From Capniomyces stellatus (taxonomy: Eukaryota > Kickxellomycota > Harpellomycetes > Harpellales > Legeriomycetaceae), in the NCBI GenBank assembly GCA_001661515.1, contig LUVW01000023.1, positions 62,001-126,000 of the forward strand: a stretch of 64,000 nt of DNA, given 5' to 3'. Shown here piece after piece: positions 43,703 to 56,433 of the stretch (its first letter is position 1; every line of letters begins with the position of its first letter). Both the position numbers and the translations under genes were made by a program. The notes beneath the pieces are model-generated. The model was not told the DNA's origin, made no database searches, and saw only the letters and a list, made by a program, of their open reading frames with translations.

Positions 43703-45378
43703 TTTGAAGTTGACTTTGAGTTGGAGTTGCAGATGACATTGACATTGGGTTTGAAGATTCCCCGAGATCGTACCCACTCGACTGGTCAATGCGTTGCGGG
43801 AGGTTCACGGCCTTTGCGGGGGGAATTCTGGGTGTTTCCTTTTCCGAAAAGGTAAACATTGGACAAGTATTAAGGGTCAAAATGGCGTTCATGTACTCTT
43901 TGCGCTGAATAAATACTTCTACCAGCATCGACCAGGGCAGAAACTCTGATGGTGCGTGTCTGACCGCCTGCTCAGCAACTACCAGTGCCGAGTCCAGCTC
44001 GCCCTTCGCCGTCAGAAACCTCGCCTGGCAGCACAGCAGCATAAAGCTTGTTGGTCTTCTCTTAAGACTGTTGTAAATCAGTTTCACTCCATCAACCTCT
44101 TTTTGACCCTCAAACATCAGTTGCGCAATCACTGCATTCACCTCCACATCCTGCATACTGAACTCCCCTAAAACCTCAATCAACCTCTCGTACCTCCCGC
44201 TCATCCCAAAGTACTTGACCAATGAGTCTACCATATGGTTGTTTGCATGTGTAGCCACCTGCGTCTCTGAGTTCGACCCCAATTGCCATCCCTTCCAGAA
44301 CTGCTTTCGAACCATCTCAATAAACTTTTCCTCCTCTCTTATCCCCGGAATCCCACACATCCTCCTCAACCCAACCAACCTATAATCTGAATCCTCACTA
44401 TAACTTATACTCCTCAACACCCCACTCAATCCACACTCTATCCAAGTATTCGCATCCGTCTCTTTTCTATTTACCATTCCCATTATTGTTTTATTACTAC
44501 CTACTACTTACTATTTACTACTTACTACTTACTATTTATCTATTCTTACCTTTCTCCTTGTGCTGTCACTACATATGCCTCTACTCCTCCTGGAATCTTT
44601 ATTTGAACTCTTACATCTGTTCTTGAAAACGCATTATAACAACTATTTACAACCACAGTATACCACAAAGTTCCACCACCATCCCCCTTTTCTTTTAGTT
44701 TCCATCTCTTTATCTTTCTCTTTTTCTTTTTTCTTTTTCTTTTTCTTTTTCTTTTCTTCTATTCCTCCTTTTCATTTTACTTACCAGTATGTTCCCGAGT
44801 TTATTTTCCAATTCGCCACTTTACCAAACCACCCTGATTGCTCATCCTACAATCAAAATTAAGATACACCCCCCTTTTTTTACTCTTATTCCCCCTCATT
44901 TAACTCACTACTACAATTCCCCTTTCCATCAACTTACCAAAGAGTATAACAGTGAGTTTATATACGCTGCTAAACTTGCTGACGACGTAGCATCAACTCC
45001 CAAAACGTGATGACTCGATCCCTCCTATTACGTACACACCATTCAACTTGTTATTTTCTCTCCTTCTACTCCCCCCCCCCTCCCCTTTTTTCTTTTTTTG
45101 TTGATTGAAATACTTGCCCCCTTTTCTGTTCTTTTGCCCAAATCAAAAACCTTGGTTATTGAACATAAATCCGGCGGTCCTAATTCTCTGTAAGTTGCTA
45201 TTTGTTTATACAGTAAGCAACTCTACTTTTATCTCTGAAACAACCACACACACACACACACCCTCATCCATACTCTGAATATTCTCTTACATAACGAATC
45301 TGTCCTATACTGCAATGTCTCTCCAATTTCAACTTCAAAGATTTCTGGAATATCCTTAAACCCACTTCCTGGCGTCAT
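42150..45378 (-). CDS. Chs5-Arf1-binding protein (ChAP; Bch1/Bud7/Chs6 family)
   Basis: Six exons: 45378-45291, 45197-45151, 45024-44938, 44846-44785, 44642-44550 and 44466-42150, about 897 residues. All phases agree and the joined protein follows the family: ELGPPDLCSITK, HHVLGVDATSSASLAAYIN, GWFGKVANW, YNAFSRTDVRVQIKIPG, then RKETDANTWIE into the large last exon with LLCCQARFLTAKGELDSALV (TPR-like), RLCERWLDNLFMVLYEDL and FNHRWYNDM. ChAPs are cargo adaptors of exomer, which with Chs5 and Arf1 carries chitin synthase 3 and Fus1 from the trans-Golgi to the plasma membrane. The start ATG at 45378 is the first in a longer ORF without Met, so an earlier exon is possible. Inserted between conserved blocks are a Gly-Gln run, an LDQQEV repeat and a long Glu/Lys/Ile coiled region (about 43050-43260). 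Confidence 0.93.
43302..43382. repeat. 18-bp minisatellite in the ChAP coding sequence
   Basis: Four and a half copies of TTGTTGATCCAATACTTC, encoding LDQQEV repeats on the minus strand. In frame, so copy changes alter the protein by six residues. Confidence 0.95.
43661..43710. repeat. TTGACC/TTGACT hexamer array in the ChAP coding sequence
   Basis: About eight hexamer copies encoding a Gly-Gln run on the minus strand. Nearly the same unit as the intergenic array at 12881-12949. Confidence 0.9.
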
Positions 45379-46839
45379 TTCTATTCCAAATTTATACACA
45401 TTGCTCCTTTTATTACTAACATTGCCTTTATTTTTATCATCATGTCCCCTTTCTTTTCTTTTAATCTCTCTTGGTCCAACTTGCTTTGTCTTATTATCAT
45501 CGCTTTTATTTATACCGTCACTACTATTTACTTTTTTTTATTTCTTTGTTTTTGGCTCAGCTGCTCTACTCACCTTTTAAATGCTAAACAACTGTGACTC
45601 TTTCTTTTTGTTATCAATTGCAATGTTTGTGTATTATATACCCAAGTTATTCTATCACCACTCTGCTGATTTCTACCTTGTTATCTTGTATGTTACTGGA
45701 AATTTTATAAAAAAAACGTATATGCTTGTTTAATAACTCCCTCTCTCGAATACGAATTCTGCTGCTTGTTTTATTACTGTCTGACAGGAAAGGAACTATT
45801 TGTCTCCATCATTTACTCTATTTGTCTCCATTATTTGCCGCTTTTAATCAAGTTATTTGTCCTTTTATTCATCATTTGCTTCTAGTTTATTTACCTCTTT
45901 ATTTACTTCTAGTTTATTTACTTGCTAGCAACTTGTTTCTTTTTTTTTTTTTTTTTTTTTTTTTTTTCCATCCTCCAACTTTCCCCATCGTTTTTTATTT
46001 GCCCACTTTTTCCGCATTTAACATTACTATTCCTCAACATTGTCCATATCCCCTGTTTCTTTCCATTACTTGGTCTTCATATATAGCATTTGCCCCTCTG
46101 ACCTTTACACCAACCGACAAAACCATAAACCTCCCCCTTCTTCCGCCAACTATACATTTAAATACCCTCCCAATCTATTGGTCTGTCCGACATGACTACC
46201 ATTACCTTTTCCGTTCTTTCCTCCTTTCCACTTTTATATCCTGGTAGTTTCTATTACATTTATGATCTACTTGTTGTTTACGTTCTATTCACCTATTTGC
46301 TAATAATTATCCTTTGATTTTAACGTGTTTTTTTTTCACTATTTTTTCTCTTTGTATTCTTTTCCGCATCACCCAATTCTATTGATTCCCACTTTTACAT
46401 CTCAACTCGCTCCTATCATTGCTGTCTACTACTACTAATACCACCAATTCTCCTTTTTTTTTTCTTTGTTCTTTTGAACTGTTTGTATACATAAATTTAT
46501 TTTTCCATCATACTGGCAGCCAACAATTTTGGCTTATACCATCATTTTGACTTTTTTTGGTTTTTCTTTTTTATATTCGACATTGTCTTGATATAATTCC
46601 ATGTCGTTTTGGGTCAGGATTCTTGGTAACAAGACTAATAATATTAAACCCAAACTGACCCTAAAGCTATTTGAAAGTAAAAAGAAAAAAAATGAAAGAA
46701 AGAGAAAAACAAAAAATAACAAGAACTAGGACCAAATCTGTAGATTAAAAAGGTTCAAAAATGGTTATAAAGACAAGAAATGTGAGTGGGGAAAACAGTT
46801 TGTAATTGCAGATTATGTATTCATCTAGTCATTTATTAT
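45379..46839. other. T-rich intergenic region with an orphan exon-like frame
   Basis: Contains CA repeats (45247-45260, inside the ChAP intron edge), a T run at about 45943-45966, and a minus-strand terminal-exon-like frame at 46534-46667 (see findings). A Met-less open frame continues upstream of the ChAP start to about 45535(-). No gene established. Confidence 0.5.
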
Positions 46840-48462
46840 TTAACGACGATTTCTATCGCTGTCAACATCCATAGTTACAGATGCCGAAGATGGTCTTGAA
46901 TACACTTTTCTTGGTCTGCGATAGTTTCTGTCACGGTCCATATTGTCTTTGGTCTGGTCTGTGGCAGAATTTCCGTTGCTCCCACTGCTGCTGTGGTTGC
47001 TATTGGCTTTTGGCTCGTCTAAGGAAACAGTCCCGTTTTCCCCCTTGAGTTGCACTATAAGTGTTCGACCTAAATGCGCATAAACAAAATCCACATTTTA
47101 CTTTAATACAACCAATTATCTTGATTAAATATATATACGTATACATTGAAATACGTATAATAAACATAGAGGCTTATCGCTGCCCTTAAACGCAGTTGGC
47201 ACTGCCAATGAATTAACAAACTTATTTACCATCTGCCACCACATTGTTCAGTTTTTTTGTTGCTGTGACTGCATCCGTTTTGAATCTAAACACCAACTCG
47301 GCATTTCCTGTTGGTTTCCCAGAAGCGTCGTATAGCAAAGTACACGAATTAATAGCCCCAAATTGCTTGAAACATGTCTAGAATTAAAATTACGTTTATA
47401 TTAGTAAAGTAAATTATCATTTCATCAATCTTGCTATACAATAGCAATAATAGCCATAATAGTAATAATAGTAATAATACCATTGAATACCATTGAATAC
47501 TATTGAATACTATTGAATACTCACCTTGACATCATCTGATGAAGCCTCGGGGTCCAAGTTGGCTACAAAAATCGCTGCTGGTCCAGACTCGCCCCTGATA
47601 GTCATTTTGGTCGTGGTCTTGCCAGAATCATCGGCAGACTTCCCATGCTTAATTCTGCGCAACGCTTGTCTCGCTATAATCTCTGCTAGCAATCGATCTC
47701 TCTCGTCAATATCCTCATACCCATCGCCTCCTATCGTCCCTGCTGTTCTTCTCGTATACGGATTTGGTTGCTTCGCCATTTGCTTCCCTACTCTTCCCGA
47801 AGTCACCGTTCTACCCGAAGTTCCTATTCTTGCAAACACCGAGCTTCCGTTATCTCCCCCAAGACGGCTCTCAATGCTACGACTCGCTGAATTTACGCTT
47901 GATGAATTTGATGCTTTGCGCTCCAATATCCGCGCATTTATTATGTTTCGCAAATCCCCATTCGCCCTTGGTGCTGTAGATCCAAATCGTCTTGTTGGCT
48001 ATTTTATCATCAATTTCGATTAGCTTTTGCTTTTAATAAAATGTAATATTGTATTTCTTTGCTTTGTCTTGTAATTCAGAAAAAGTGGGAAAAAAAAAAA
48101 AAGAACAGCCAAATTTGATATACATTTTTATCCATCTTTGACTTTATAAACGCTCTTGGAAAAGCACAAGACAATCATACACATATATCTCTTTTGGTTT
48201 AAAAAGGCTATTGTGTAATCTCTTTAAAGTCCATGTTTCAATCCACCTTGAATATTATTAGCGCATTTACTCGGTGTATCTTACATATGCTATATATATT
48301 AAAGTGGCAGTGTACAAACCACCCCTATCTTCCACACTCCGCCCTACTTGGCACCTCAAGCTTACTTGAGTCATCTTATTTTAAATTCCTACACCTTACC
48401 TTTTGCTTCATATTATCTTGCTGATTGATATCGTCTAGGCTTCTGGTTAAAAGTTCCTCCAT
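46840..48462 (-). CDS. YRA1: Yra1/Aly (REF) mRNA-export adaptor, four exons
   Basis: Exons 48462-48400, 47998-47525, 47377-47230 and 47069-46840; 304 residues, all phases consistent. Exon 1 carries the REF-N motif (TRSLDDINQQD), which contacts the helicase Sub2/UAP56. An Arg/Ser-rich linker follows. The RRM is split over two introns: RNP2-like IFVANLD, RNP1-like GNAELVFRF, then GRTLIVQLKG. The C-terminus is Arg-rich and lacks a clear REF-C repeat. Aly bridges spliced mRNA, Sub2 and the Mex67 export receptor within TREX. Intron 1 is long for this window (401 bases). Confidence 0.93.
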
Positions 48463-51016
48463 TCTTTCAATATATTTTTTTTGACCCTTTTTGACTTTTT
48501 TTTTGTTTTGTTTGATTTATTTATTTGTTTGTTTTTAAACTAATTTATTTTCCTGTATTGGATTATTTCTAGAAGAAAAAAAAAACCAGCTAATTCAATT
48601 GCTGCGCTTATACAAGCATAAAACTCTTCTGCGCTATATTTAAAACGTATAGTGTTATTTGTAAATCGCGTCTATTCATTATTTTTCAAAAGATCTGCGC
48701 CAGCTTTTTAAATGATTTCCTTTCGCCTTCTTTTCCACTTTTTTTTATTCATTTACTAGTTTTATTCAAACTGATTTATTTATTACCTTTTCATGTAAGT
48801 AATGTTATTAATCCTATGCTAATGAGGGGTTTTTACGAATCTTTAACATGTTCAAGCCTTGCCTTTTAGCAGCTTGTTTGTTTTTTTTTTTTTTGTAAAA
48901 CATTGACTTGTGCTTACTAGTTAAGATCCAACGCGCTTTCAACAACCACCTTCAAGCTTTACAAAAGTGACCAGTGCTTCTAGCTGCCCTCCTCCCCCTC
49001 CCCTTTTACGTTGCATAACAAGTACTCCAGAATTTGACATTCACCTCAATCCATTATATAAAGCCAAAACAAACAGTTTCCAACAACCTCAACTATTTCA
49101 ACTATTTACAATCCCTCAATTTACAGCTTGAAGCAAAAAAATAAATGAAAAGGATAACCAAGTCAGTTGACATAAGGCTAAACACATCAAGTACACAAGC
49201 TTGGTCAATAAAAATCTACATATTTTGCCATTACCTTTGCCCTCTTGCCTCTCATTTTCGGCTGATTATCCAAACTTCGTCGGCAAAGTCTAAACAATTC
49301 AACGCATTCTATAAATTGTTCAACCCAACTAGTTTACCGATTTAAATACATTTGAACTGCTTTGTACATTGTTCAAGCCATTTTTAGTATTATCATCTTT
49401 GTTTTTTATCCCGATCCAGTAAAGTAGCCGCCCTTTCGCGTTTACCCGATAACCTATTTGCTCCAACTTGATTCTTTAATTCATTTGAAAACTTCCTTTA
49501 CTTTCTCCCTTTATCTACACTCACGGGTGTTTATCCACCAACCACAACCGACTACTTCCAACACAAGTTCTCTTCTTCCTCACTCCCCCCCCTCAGAAAA
49601 AAAACTAAAGACCATTTAGCGTACTATTGTTTCTTGATGTAAACTTTTAGCTTGCTATGTAAAGTGGGCTTGGCGGTTAAAGTGGATGTTCAAGTAACCT
49701 CCCTCCCCCCCTCCAAAAAAAATTAATGCCTTCACACAACTAGTCAATATGGTTGTGTTATTTGTTTCTGCCAATGCATATTTTCTTGGCCTAGACATTA
49801 ATATGGCCGCCTTTAGGCACATCAAATATCTACAATCATCAACTTTTGTATTCACAACATTCATTTTTTGAAAGTATTTTTTCCAACATTAAAAGGTAAA
49901 AAATTCAAATATATCATCATTAAATAGGATATTGTTTAGTGGTATATACCAGCAATACCAGCAATACCAGTAATATGTAGCGATATATATATATAGCGAT
50001 AGGTAGCACACAAATACAGTCACACTATATAGTAGGTGCATCAATGATGGTAAAGCAGTGGGTCGGCCATTTCCCAACTCATCAATACATGTTAACATAG
50101 AACAATAGAGCCGGCAGTGAGCATACAAAAGTGTCAGTATAAACTGCGATAATTTACGGTTCAGAGCATAAACTCGAATGCCAAAAAAATAACAGCATCA
50201 TATTCTACGTTTTGTCTTTTGGATCCGAATTAATTATGGTTCGTCACTAATGCCAAAAATTTAACCAACAGCCTTCTGCCCCGTATTTTCAACACCTACT
50301 GTTGTTTTTTCAAAAAAGTAAAATAGAATAAAAAAAAGTAAATTGGGTTAAATTGACGAGTTGTTGAAAAGTTCTCAAGATATGCAATTGAGACTTGTCC
50401 AATAGAGGTGAGATGCACAACCCTTTTCCTAAAGTTGATTCTTATTAGCCCGTGAGCCATTGGTTTGATTTTCAAGATTGTTTCGTTCCTTTTTATTACG
50501 TTTGAGCTTTTAAACATAACAATGCCTATAATACAAAATATGCCAGCTGCCATTTATTCTTTTTGGATGTTTAAATTTTCAAAAGCAAAATCAAGAGTCA
50601 AGGAGGTGTTTGTATTGGTTAAATGGGCATTTATTTTACCAAAAAATGCCATTAATTCGCTACAAATCTTGAAATAGGACCTTCCAAATAAATTGACAAA
50701 GATTGGAGAGGATTACCAATAGGCACTTTGAGGAATAAAGCGATGTTGATAAAAAAAGATTCTACGAGTATCGTTTTGGTCAATAGTAAAGTTTTTTTTT
50801 TTTCCCCTTCAACGATTGACGTTGAAATTGGTGGGTTTATTTGTATTGCGAGCCTAAATATAATAGTATACACACATATACATACGTTTAATTAGTAAAA
50901 ACTAAAAAAGCGGTTTAGTATAGAGCGAGTTTTGTGTCCCTTCTCTTATTCCTAGTGAAGTTTATAAAAGTTAAACGTTTATTCCCCGTTTTTAATATTT
51001 ATATAACGAACACATA
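48463..51016. other. 2.6-kb gene-poor region
   Basis: No supported gene. Two minus-strand ATG frames of 85 and 73 codons (50553-50296; 50873-50652) have balanced composition but no homologue I recognise. Confidence 0.5.
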
Positions 51017-51883
51017 ATGAACGCCGTTCAAGTAGTAGCAGTAGGACTTGCTTTCGGATTGGGCTATTTCCTTGCCACTCGCAGTGGCCCAAGCAAGAGT
51101 GCATCAAATAAGGAAAAGGAGCAAAAGAAGAAGCAAGCATCTGAAGGATCTGAATCTAACAAATCCAACAAGAAGTCTGCTAGCGTTTCCTCAGCCAAAA
51201 GCACCAAGAGTAAGAACAAGATTAGAGAAGAAGTTCCTGAACCTGTTCAAGATTCAAAGCATGCTCCTGAGGCAGCATCTGTTAGTGCTGCTGTTGTAGA
51301 AACCGAATCTAAAAAGTTTGTTGAAGTTGTTGAAGTTGTTGAGACCAAAAAGGAAGAACCATCCAAAAAGTCAAAGAAGAACAAGAGCGGAAAGGCCTCA
51401 CTAAGCACTGAGACAGCTGCTGCCCCAGCTGCAGTTCCAGCACCAGCACCAACCAAGGAAACCGTCGTAGAAGCACCAGCCCAGGAAAACAAACCAAAGT
51501 CCAAGTCCGCCAAAAAGAAGGCTGCCAAAGAAGCTGCAGTCACACCAGTCGAACCACAACAACCTACCGCCACAGCAACTGAATACGCCAACGATTCTTC
51601 CAGTCAAGGCGAGGAGGCTGATGAGTGGACTGTTGTTGCCGGAAGCAGAGGTACCAGCTCTACTCCAAATCCAAAGAAGACTAAGAAACAATCCAGCCGT
51701 ACCGAACCTGCTGCCAGTACCAAACCAAAATCCGGACCTATTACAAACAACGGTTTCAGTGCTTTGATGTCTCTGCCAAAGGAGTCCTACGACAGTAGCA
51801 AGCCAGCAAGTGCCAAAAAGAGCATCTCCTCTTTGAACACTGCTGCTGCCACAAACGGAAAAGTTAAAAAACAAAGCAAATAA
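51017..51883 (+). CDS. N-terminally anchored Lys/Ala-rich protein
   Basis: Single exon, 288 residues, ATG at 51017. A hydrophobic segment at about residues 3-21 (VVAVGLAFGLGYFLAT) acts as signal anchor. The rest is low-complexity: Lys/Ser/Glu-rich, an Ala/Pro stretch (about 135-165), then DEWTVVAGS near 208 and NNGFSALMSLP near 245, which may be short ordered motifs. It resembles ER-anchored ribosome-receptor-like proteins in layout, but that is only a resemblance. Codon use favours strong codons, so high expression is likely. Confidence 0.7.
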   Translation: MNAVQVVAVGLAFGLGYFLATRSGPSKSASNKEKEQKKKQASEGSESNKSNKKSASVSSAKSTKSKNKIREEVPEPVQDSKHAPEAASVSAAVVETESKKFVEVVEVVETKKEEPSKKSKKNKSGKASLSTETAAAPAAVPAPAPTKETVVEAPAQENKPKSKSAKKKAAKEAAVTPVEPQQPTATATEYANDSSSQGEEADEWTVVAGSRGTSSTPNPKKTKKQSSRTEPAASTKPKSGPITNNGFSALMSLPKESYDSSKPASAKKSISSLNTAAATNGKVKKQSK

Positions 51884-52700
51884 TTAAAATATACCACATT
51901 ATATTATAACTTTAATAATCACGTTAACATTCCTTTACTAAACTTAAAGATTTATTTATTTTTTTCTATTTATTTTTTTTGTTTATTCATTTTCCTCTAA
52001 TTTGCAACAAAAAAAAAGTAATGAGGACGCAAGAGGATCAAACAAAATAAAAGCATTAGAAATTGAGTCAGTAGATAGGAGGGGGGGGGACGATGACCCA
52101 TAGTTAAATGTATTACCAGCATACACAGGCTAATTGTTATATTTCACCTATATTATACGCCTTTATTTTTATTTTTTATATTGAAACTATGTCTTTATTT
52201 CTACCTTTCTATAAAACTCAAGAGCAAGAACACACATACGCACACGCACTAATGCATGTACCGATATTTGAAGCAAGGCTTGATGTTTTTTTAAACTGCA
52301 CCATCCTCATTCTCGTTTTGTGAATACATAACCACTAAGTCTCTCACATACACATTTCACCGTAATTACAAGCACTTTTCATCATCGAGTACATACTGGG
52401 ACAAAATTCAAGTTTGTGAAATGATTAAATAAAAAAAGGCAAAACAAATCAAAGAGCAAAACCAGTATAAAGGACCAGCTCTATGAGTACCTACGCCAAA
52501 ACGTATAAACAGATACTGCATCACAAACAAAACTAAACAAGACTAAATATATGGCTGCCTGAGTCATATATGCATAAGCCGGGTTTAGCAAGTAACTGAT
52601 TCACCACATAATGTTTTTATGTTTGTTTTTATTTTTACTTTTATATTTATTTTTATTTCTGTCTAATTTTTTTATTACTTTTACTTTATTTTTATCGCAA
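51884..52700. other. Intergenic
   Basis: AT-rich with a G run near 52080-52090. No gene seen. Confidence 0.6.
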
Positions 52701-53966
52701 TTAGTTTAGAAAGTTTTGTATATCGGTAAAGTGTACTTTTTGCAAAGTAACAATATCATTCATTATTAACTTGCTAAATGAATAATTTCGAATGTAAACC
52801 TTCCGTAGAAAATCAAGAAGCGCGCCAAGAGCCACAACACGCTCTTCGATCGGCATAAGCATAAGAAACCCTAGTTCCACCTCGAATGGGTTTTTTGGTG
52901 GCGGCTCAAGAGCATAGCAAATTATCTCAACCAAAATATCCCATGGCTGGATGTCGTATTCATGCCAGCAGCCTGTGGATTCGAGTTTTAGTGGAATGTC
53001 GAGTGCTGATGCGTTTGTACCTTTCAAGTAGCTCTCAATACTGCGGTTATATCTCGAGTCCTCGGGACTAGCATTTCCTGTCGTTGTGGCGTGGTCTATT
53101 ATATCCGAATTGTTGTTTCTTAGCCATACATACGGACAGCCATATCTAGGATATCCGCCAATCAAAAAATTGATCGAGCTACCATCACTCTTCAAAGTAT
53201 TATCCGACCAGTCGTAATAGCCCTCGTGTACATCAATATTCGTCTTTTCATACTCTTCATGCTCTGCATATCTTTCATTATGTTCTACATATGGGGAGCC
53301 AAACAGCTTTTCGGCCTGGGCTTCATTGCGCATAGAGTTTAGTTTCCTTTTCATCTTGATAATCCTTCTGGTATCTTCGGTACAGTACAGTTCGTTCTCT
53401 TGGCTCCATAATACATCTGTCGAAAAGGTGCTGTTTTTGTACTTTTTCTTATACTTTCCCAGTTTTGTTCGAAACTCTCTATCTGCCAAACTGCCATTAG
53501 AGCTCCTACTCGTCACAGAGTTACTCTCGAAACTTTTAAAGCTACTAACCAAGCTTGATTTGATACTTTTAGGGTCTTCTGACTTCTCTTCCTTCTCCAA
53601 CAAAACCCTCACTATAACTTCCTCCAAATTCCGTGGGTAAAGCTCAATATACTTAAATCCCTACAATACACCAAAAGTAAAATACCAATAAGATGTCAGT
53701 AAAATATCAGTAAAAGAGTATTATACCAATAACAGGTCTGCATACTTAATGGCGGTTTTTTTTCGATCTCATACTGGACCGATTCTGGGGTGCCTTTAAC
53801 AGTCTGAACTTGAAGCTTTTGCACTAATCATACACAAATTCACACTATTCTGTCGGCATGTAATAAACAAAACGCAAAAACTTACTCGCAAGCAGCCAAA
53901 GGACACATTATCGCTCATAAATCGTTTTAGCCGTACACTATTGGCTTTGATTTCGTTGTTAGTCAT
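52701..53966 (-). CDS. Unknown three-exon gene with an apparent 1-base indel
   Basis: Exons 53966-53886, 53815-53727 and 53660-52701. Exon 1 begins MTNNEIKANSVRLKRFMSD. Exon 2 opens LQVQTVKGTPES, then at an A8 run (about 53755-53763) the frame must gain one base to read EKKTAIKYADLLL and meet exon 3 (GFKYIELYPRNLEEV) in phase. With that base the protein is about 376 residues. The C-terminal third has an ordered block (CWHEYDIQPWDILVEIICYAL and EVELGFLMLMPIEERVV) somewhat like WHIM/DDT-type chromatin helices. I do not recognise the family. Polar and acidic linkers separate the blocks. Confidence 0.68.
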
Positions 53967-56433
53967 TATACTCTATTATACTGTTTGATCTAATTCTATG
54001 CGGTACTATGATTTGGGAAAATTTCCCTTTTTTTATTGAAATTGTAATGTTGGCTAATTCCGAAAAGCTTGAATACTATACTACTATTTTTTTTAAATAA
54101 AACAACAAATTCTCGAAGGTACTGTCTATAATAATATGTTTATCTCTTTGGTTATTGTTTCGATCCTAGCTTTGAATTTTGTAGTCCAACACCGCTTCCA
54201 TTGCAGCTATGTTTTGACTGATAGATTTGTTTTTTTGCAGACATGATATTTTCCCCCCCTTCAGTTTTCTTTTTTTTCACTTTATTATTACTTTTCTGCT
54301 TTTTAAAGTTTAAAGTTATTACCCAAAATCGGTTTAATAAATGATTAGAGTTTGCTGGGTTCTCTGGTTATTAGCTGTTAAAGTGTTGCCATTTAGTTGG
54401 AAATAATGTTAAATGTTTAAACTACTATAATTTAGTTTTTCTGTTTGTGCATTTAGAGACGTTGTTTAATTGAATTGATCCGGTACTATCCAATAGTTGT
54501 GCATTTCTAATATGTCAGCTTCCATTTCTCAAAACAGATGTTAGTGATTGATCAAGTTTGGAGAATGTTGGTTTTAGCCATAAACTGATTTAAGGCTGAC
54601 TTGAACATGTTTATATAATCATCCTCCATTAATGTCTAGTAAATGTAAGCTCGGTGATTTTTCATACAATAAAAATAGTAAAGTTCACGGGTTTCTCAAA
54701 ATTATATAGGCCATAAGATCTTTTATTTACGCTATTCTTTAGTTGGAGTTACCTTCACTTTTCTCTTTCTTGAAATGGTGATATTAATTTTAGATGCTTC
54801 TGATTAACTGGCACAATCGTACGGTTGATTTAACATTCCCTCTCTTTTCTTTTAATCTATTACCAAATCTCCCCCTTTGTATAAGCTTCTCGAGACCTAT
54901 GATATTGTTATTTATTTATCCTGTTTAAAGCTGAGGCGATTAGTATAATGAAGTCAGTCTGACACAGATTTATTCAAGCAAAAAATACTGCCTGCTTGGT
55001 TGATAGATTAAGTTCGCATTAAACCAATTGCCTTTTTGTTACACTAATTATCCGATTTCAAGTCAAATTCACGTCAATTTACCAAGCTAACTGATATCTA
55101 ACTTGAAAAGTCGAATTGCATCTATTCACATTAACTGTTTTACATCAAATTATCTTCTAGTTCCGTCAAACCTAATCCTTGAAAAGAATTTCAAATTTGA
55201 CAGAGTTTGTTTACGTTTTACTTTAACGGTAACTTTTTTTTTTTTTATCATTTTATTGTGATTAAAAAAGGACAACTAATTTTAAAATAGTGGTTTGCTA
55301 AGTTATAAACATTGATAAAACTCTAATTGGTTGCTGGTAAGAAATGGTCGATATCACTGAATATTAATGAGTTCTGTTTAGCAGTAACTTTTTTGAACAG
55401 TGTGTTTTTTTTATTGAAATTTATTAACATGAGCGTCAATAAATGTATAAAGTTTTTACAGGTTAGAACAGTTTTTTTCATTGAATTTTTTTTTGGCTAA
55501 TTTACTTAAAAGGCTGCCTTCATAAAACTAAAGATAAGTAGTACAAAAGAAGTGCAGTAGCATGGTGGGAAAGGTGCAAATATATAGCGCCTAGAACAAC
55601 AGTATCAACCGACTTGAAGTACAACAAGGCAAGTTTAGCAACATATAGCTTTTGGTTTGTCCTTTTCTCTTATATCGTGGATTTAATGCGCTTCTCAAAA
55701 TGAGAATTAGACCCGAAAACTCGAGACTTTTTAATACTTCCCCCCTCCCCACATAAATATCCGAAAATATGATTCGCCTAAAATCCATAATTGTTTTGAT
55801 TTTAAAAGTAAATTCGATAAACTTATCAACACTTAGCCACCCTTTACTAAAAAAAAGCCAGCTGCTTCAAAACCAAGTTCAACCCAGTTACTATTACTAG
55901 TAAAATGCTATGGTAAATCCATCAAAGCTCAAAGTTGTTAGCTGATACACCCAAATCATGTATGTTTTATATAGTGTTATACAGAGTGGTGTAGAAACGA
56001 TTTAATAGATGATTAGATAAATGTGGTCTTGCAACAACATTCAATTGCTCAAAAAAGTTGACTTCTAATTAATAGGGCATGTTGGGCATATTAAATTATA
56101 CGTGTTAGTGGGGAGGGGGTTGGAAACATGAATATTTGCTATTAAATGACAATGATAGGGATTTAACCACTTAATATCAAGCTTGACATGTGGGATAATT
56201 TGATGTCATGTTGGATCAATGGATCAACACAAATAAATACTTCAAGTTTAAGTTTAATAATGCCCACTGCAAAAGCCAATTTCAATCTCATACTTTGGAA
56301 TTTCAAACAGTCAACCCAAGTAAAAGTAATACAATTACAGCAACCCTTTTTGTTTATATCTTACATCTATACATCTACACATCTACACATCTACATCTAC
56401 GTTTACGTTTACTAATTTATTAATTACTTGAAA
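53967..56433. other. 2.5-kb gene-poor region
   Basis: No supported gene. A 65-codon minus-strand frame at 55788-55591 has no recognisable similarity. AT-rich throughout. Confidence 0.5.

Noticed and set aside
50296..50873. Two minus-strand ATG frames as genes
   Set aside because: Balanced composition but no recognised domain, no splice logic and no neighbours that would explain them.
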